Shown here one piece after another: positions 50,801 through 53,522 of a DNA stretch of 53,522 nt. The position numbers and the translations under genes are program-made. Origin of the DNA: DATILL01 sp035476575 (GTDB lineage: Bacteria; Actinomycetota; Actinomycetes; Mycobacteriales; JACQDL01); contig DATILL010000087.1 of assembly GCA_035476575.1 (NCBI GenBank), forward strand, positions 1 to 53,522, given 5' to 3'. Numbering within the stretch: the stretch's first letter is position 1; every line of letters starts with the position of its first letter. The notes below the pieces were generated by a model. It was not told the origin of the DNA, searched no databases, and saw only the letters and a list, made by a program, of their open reading frames with translations.

Positions 50801-53522
50801 GGCGTTCGCCCACGACGAGGCGCCGTTCGACAAGCTGGTCGAGGAGATCCAGCCGGGACGCGACCCCAGCCGCACCCCGCTGGTGCAGGCGTTGGTCGTG
50901 CTGCAGACCGACATGGTGCGGCCCCGGGAGACCGCCGGCCTGCGGGTCACCGAGCACGACCTGCCCCGGCCGGCCGCCCGGTTCGACCTCGTGCTGGAGT
51001 TCCTGCCCCGGGACGACTCGCTGAGCCTGGCGGTCGAGTACAGCACCGACCTGTTCGACGCGGTGACGGTGGAGCGGCTGGTTGGTCATTTGGGGGTGTT
51101 GTTGGCTGCTGTTGTGGTTGATCCGGATCGATTGGTGGCGGAGCTGCCCCTGCTGACCGGCTCGGAGCAGGACCAGGTGCTGGTGGGGTGGAACGCCACC
51201 CGTGCGGAGCTCCCGTCGGGGACGCTGGCGGGCCTGTTCGCCGAGCAGGCGAGGCGGACGCCGGGCGCGGTGGCGGTGGCCTGCGACGGGGTGGAGCTGT
51301 CCTACGCGGAGCTGGACGCGTGGGCGAACCGGCTGGCACACCGGCTGGTCGGGCTGGGGGTGCGGGCTGAAGACCGGGTCGGTGTGCTGGTGGAGCGCTC
51401 GGCCGGGCTGGTGGCCGCGGTGCTGGGCATCGTCAAGGCGGGTGGAGCGTACCTGCCGCTGGACACCCGGGCGCCGGTCGAGCGGCTGCGCCTGGTGCTG
51501 GCCGAGGCGAGCGCGTCGGTGCTGGTCACCGACCGGGCCTGGCAGAGCACCGCCGACGCGGCCGGGCCTGACCGCGTGGTGGTCGTCGACAACGCCGACG
51601 CTGAGGCCCTGTCGAACGACGGACCGGTGGACCCGCCCGCGGTGTCGCTGGACCCGGACAACCTGGCCTACGCCGAGTACACCTCCGGCTCCACCGGGGT
51701 GCCCAAGGGCGTGGCGGTGCGGCACCGCGACGTGGTCGCGCTCGCGTTCGACCGGCGGTTCGCCAACGGCGCGCACGTTCGGGTGCTGGGGCACTCGCCG
51801 CTGGCCTTCGACGCCTCCACCTACGAGCTCTGGGTGCCCCTGCTGAACGGCGGCACCGTGGTCATGGTCCCGCCGGGGGAGATCGACGCCCACGTCTTGC
51901 GCCGACAGGTCAGCGACCACCGGGTCACCGCCCTGTGGCTGACCGCCGGCCTGTTCCGCATGATCGTCCAGGACGCCCCCGACTGCCTCACCGGTGTCGC
52001 CGAGGTATGGACCGGCGGGGACGTCGTCCCCGCCGCGGCGGTCCGCCGCGTGCTGACCGCCTGCCCCGGCCTGGTGGTCGTCGACGGCTACGGGCCCACC
52101 GAGACCACCACCTTCGCCACCTCCTACCGGATGGACGATGCCGCTGCGGTGCCGGACGCCATACCTATCGGCGCCCCCCTGGACAACATGCGCGTCTACG
52201 TCCTGGACGGCGGCCTGCGCCCGGTGCCGGTGGGCGTGCCGGGGGAGCTGTTCATCGCCGGGGCCGGCCTGGCGCGGGGGTACCTGGACCGGCCGGGGCT
52301 GACCGCGCAGCGCTTCGTCGCGGACCCGTTCGGCCCGCCCGGGCAGCGGATGTACCGCACCGGTGACGTCGTCCGCTGGACAGCCGACGGGGTGCTGGAG
52401 TTCCAGGGCCGCGGCGATGACCAGGTCAAGATCCGCGGCTTCCGCATCGAGCTTGGCGAGATCGAGACCACCCTGCTCGGCCACGACGGCATCGCGCAGG
52501 CCGTCGTCATCGCCCGGTCGGACGACGCCGGCCGCAAGCGCCTGACCGCCTACATCGTCCCGGCACCTGGCGCGCCGTCGCCGGACTCCGCCGAGCTGCG
52601 CCACCACCTCGGCGGGCTGCTGCCCGACTACATGATCCCAGCCGCGTTCGTCACGCTCGACCAGCTACCACTCAGCCGCAACGGCAAGGTCGACCGCCGC
52701 GCCCTGCCCGCCCCCGACTTCGCCACCCTGGCGACCACCGGACACGCGCCGCCCCGCACCGCCACCGAGAAGGCACTCGTCCAGATCTGGACCGACGTGC
52801 TCGGCACCGACCGCCTCGGCATCCACGACAACTTCTTCGAGCTCGGCGGCGACTCAATCCTCAGCATCCAGATCGTCTCCCGAGCCCGCCGCGCCGGCCT
52901 GCTCATGACGTCCAAGGACATCTTCCTGCACCAGACGATCGCGGCCCTGGCACCGCACGTCGTAGCCGCGCACGTCGTGGCGGCGGAGACCGAGCCCGCC
53001 CCGCAGGCGCCGGTGACCGGCACCGCGCTCCCGGCGGGGCTGGACCCCGGCCAGGTGGAGGACGTGTACCCGTTGACGCCGATGCAGGCGGGGATGGTGT
53101 TTCACGGGTTGTCGCAGGGTGACCAGGGGGTGTACTTCGAGCAGGCGACGTTTGTGCTGGACGGGGTGACGGACCCGCGGGTGCTGGGGACGGCGTGGCA
53201 GCGGGTGGTGGACGCCACGCCGGTGCTGCGCAGCTCGGTGGTGTGGGAAGGCGTGCGGGAGCCGGTGCAGGTGGTGCACCGGATGGTGGGGCTGCCGGTG
53301 GAGCATCTGGACTGGTCTGCCCTGTCGGAGGACGAGCGGGCGGCGGAGCTGGCGGAGCTGCTCACCGCGGACCGCGCCGTCGGCGTGGACCTGGGCGTGG
53401 CGCCGTTGCTGCGGGTGGTGCTGGCTCGGCTGTCGGGCACCCGGGTGCGGGTGGTGTGGAGCTTCCATCACGTGCTGCTGGACGGGTGGAGCGTCTTCCA
53501 GGTTCTCTCTGACGTGTTCGCG
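47826..53522 (+). CDS. Non-ribosomal peptide synthetase (A-T-C-A-T-C..., 3' end outside window)
   Basis: One open frame of 1,899 codons runs to the window edge. A1 spans about 47980-49560 (FTSGSTGRPKG, NAYGPTE, GELYVAG, YRTGD, NGKLDRR); carrier 1 has LGGDS with Ser619; a condensation domain has HHIITDG (808-814); A2 lies at about 51200-52720 (YTSGSTGVPKG, GYGPTETTT, YRTGD, NGKVDRR); carrier 2 has LGGDS with Ser1677; a second condensation domain begins at YPLTPMQAGM and has HHVLLDG (1881-1887). With no condensation domain before A1, this looks like an initiating module. Specificity codes I derive by alignment to GrsA are DALLVGAVVK (A1, unclear, perhaps aromatic) and DAYWWGGTFK (A2, valine-like). 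No epimerase seen. ATG 47826 follows GAAAGG. Confidence 0.93.
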   Translation, partial: MAVHDVAHGPTDRAGGIDTVPSHGDSRPTHGNAGLAGDAGPAVEQDRILVEWNDTGRAVPPATFPELFEARVAMSPALPAVLSLSESVSYAELDARANRLAHLLIARGARPERIVAVALPRSVDIVVAQLAVLKSGAAFLPVDPAYPADRIEFMLRDTGPVLVLTRRDLAAALPGVDGVPVLPVDDPDTVSALDAASEHAPTDADRAAPLLLDHPAYVIFTSGSTGRPKGVVVPHTGLASFSAAEVDRFSVRPSDRVLQFSSPSFDASVLELCMSLPAGAALVVPPPGPLLGERLARVLSEGRVTHALIPPVALATVPASDAAGGLPELRCLVVGGEACTAELVDWWAPGRCMINAYGPTESTVVSTWSQPLAPGGTPPIGRPIWNTQVYVLDGALRPVPVGEPGELYVAGLGLARGYLGRPGLTAQRFVASPFGSPGARMYRTGDLVRWRPDGELEFVGRADDQVKIRGFRIEPGEIESVLRRHPAVAETVVIARVDQPRKDELSDGQPGLRRLVAYVVPRGGQAPAAGELRDLVAGSLPDYMVPAAFVLLDRMPLSPNGKLDRRALPAPTAATVAPRAGYLAPRNRTERVAAQVWADVLGVDRVGVEDDFFELGGDSILSVRALARLRAAFGVELSARAVFDARTVARLAELVAAAAPGGPGGQITPVPRGQALPLSAAQRRLWFLDDLTAGGTEYNTGIGLRLSGDLDLDALRAALAGLVRRHESLRTTFDTVAGHGVQVIADEGEIPLRTVDLSGTDPGERDHAVEEALAAELSRPFDLRRGPLTRTVLVRRAEDDHVLLLSQHHIITDGWSVRVLVDELVERYAAAVRRTSSELPELPIQYADYAEWQRGRHAAGTLDEHLAYWRRTLAGIAPLELPTDRPRPSLRTAAGAVHRHDLPAGLVQALSRVGHENGATLFMTLVAAVQVLLSRYANQTDVAIGTATSGRDRAELENLVGFFVNTVVLRTQVLAERSFGELLADVRETVLEAFAHDEAPFDKLVEEIQPGRDPSRTPLVQALVVLQTDMVRPRETAGLRVTEHDLPRPAARFDLVLEFLPRDDSLSLAVEYSTDLFDAVTVERLVGHLGVLLAAVVVDPDRLVAELPLLTGSEQDQVLVGWNATRAELPSGTLAGLFAEQARRTPGAVAVACDGVELSYAELDAWANRLAHRLVGLGVRAEDRVGVLVERSAGLVAAVLGIVKAGGAYLPLDTRAPVERLRLVLAEASASVLVTDRAWQSTADAAGPDRVVVVDNADAEALSNDGPVDPPAVSLDPDNLAYAEYTSGSTGVPKGVAVRHRDVVALAFDRRFANGAHVRVLGHSPLAFDASTYELWVPLLNGGTVVMVPPGEIDAHVLRRQVSDHRVTALWLTAGLFRMIVQDAPDCLTGVAEVWTGGDVVPAAAVRRVLTACPGLVVVDGYGPTETTTFATSYRMDDAAAVPDAIPIGAPLDNMRVYVLDGGLRPVPVGVPGELFIAGAGLARGYLDRPGLTAQRFVADPFGPPGQRMYRTGDVVRWTADGVLEFQGRGDDQVKIRGFRIELGEIETTLLGHDGIAQAVVIARSDDAGRKRLTAYIVPAPGAPSPDSAELRHHLGGLLPDYMIPAAFVTLDQLPLSRNGKVDRRALPAPDFATLATTGHAPPRTATEKALVQIWTDVLGTDRLGIHDNFFELGGDSILSIQIVSRARRAGLLMTSKDIFLHQTIAALAPHVVAAHVVAAETEPAPQAPVTGTALPAGLDPGQVEDVYPLTPMQAGMVFHGLSQGDQGVYFEQATFVLDGVTDPRVLGTAWQRVVDATPVLRSSVVWEGVREPVQVVHRMVGLPVEHLDWSALSEDERAAELAELLTADRAVGVDLGVAPLLRVVLARLSGTRVRVVWSFHHVLLDGWSVFQVLSDVFA

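Noticed and set aside
49851..52607. A 918-codon open frame on the minus strand across the NRPS gene
   Set aside because: It is antisense to clear adenylation and condensation domains; long antisense frames are expected in very GC-rich coding sequence, and its product is Arg/Gly/Gln-rich without domains.

Overview
The window reads as one contig piece from a very G+C-rich filamentous-type actinomycete (Frankia / Micromonosporaceae / Streptomyces-like). Reasons: GC-rich third codon positions throughout, GTG starts, a SARP-type regulator, a DUF5753 regulator fragment, a GAF-SpoIIE phosphatase, a family 2 encapsulin, an NRPS and many STAND/TPR proteins. I cannot name a genus. No rRNA, tRNA or CRISPR array was seen.

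Layout. (1) 1-1.6 kb: 3' end of a family 2 encapsulin shell gene and its polyprenyl-transferase cargo. (2) 1.6-7.9 kb: a defence-like block. It holds a leftward three-gene set (class III nucleotide-cyclase-like protein, two-helix membrane protein, unknown protein sharing a GDVVxGDK tail with the cyclase), a divergent Crp/Fnr regulator, and a two-gene XhoI/PaeR7I-type restriction-modification system. (3) 8.1-15.8 kb: a secreted Asp-box sialidase-like protein, then an overlapping set of LCAT-like lipase, transglutaminase-like/STAND/TPR protein (two frameshifts) and HTH-caspase-like (CHAT) protease. (4) 15.9-17.8 kb: SPFH, ribbon-helix-helix and GOLPH3-like genes behind two palindromes. (5) 17.8-24.4 kb: worn sequence with DUF222 and uridine-kinase remnants, tandem repeats and hairpins, interspersed with a beta-carbonic anhydrase, a fascin-like/glycosidase-like protein (frameshifted) and a DUF574-type methyltransferase. 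(6) 24.5-27.8 kb: PAS-GAF-SpoIIE phosphatase, cupin, EEP-family hydrolase. (7) 27.9-37.4 kb: two heavy-metal-type RND permeases flanking a very short lipoprotein adaptor, divergent from a SARP-NTPase with a membrane helix and outer domain. (8) 37.5-39.8 kb: ABC-2 exporter plus an anchored Ig-like protein. (9) 39.9-46.1 kb: a rearranged zone with truncated tgmB and DUF5753 genes, a second STAND-TPR locus (frameshifted), a 436-bp duplicated segment, a VOC remnant and DUF2237. (10) 46.3 kb to the end: a beta-lactamase-fold hydrolase and an NRPS (A-T-C-A-T-C...) running off the window.

The best candidates for undescribed biology are the cyclase/membrane-protein/tail-sharing set (1.6-4.6 kb), which recalls Pycsar in outline, and the lipase / peptidase-STAND-TPR / caspase-like set (9.7-15.8 kb). 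Both are inferences from domains and gene order. Several genes carry one- or two-base frameshifts whose downstream frames are still clearly coding, so assembly error must be excluded before they are called dead.
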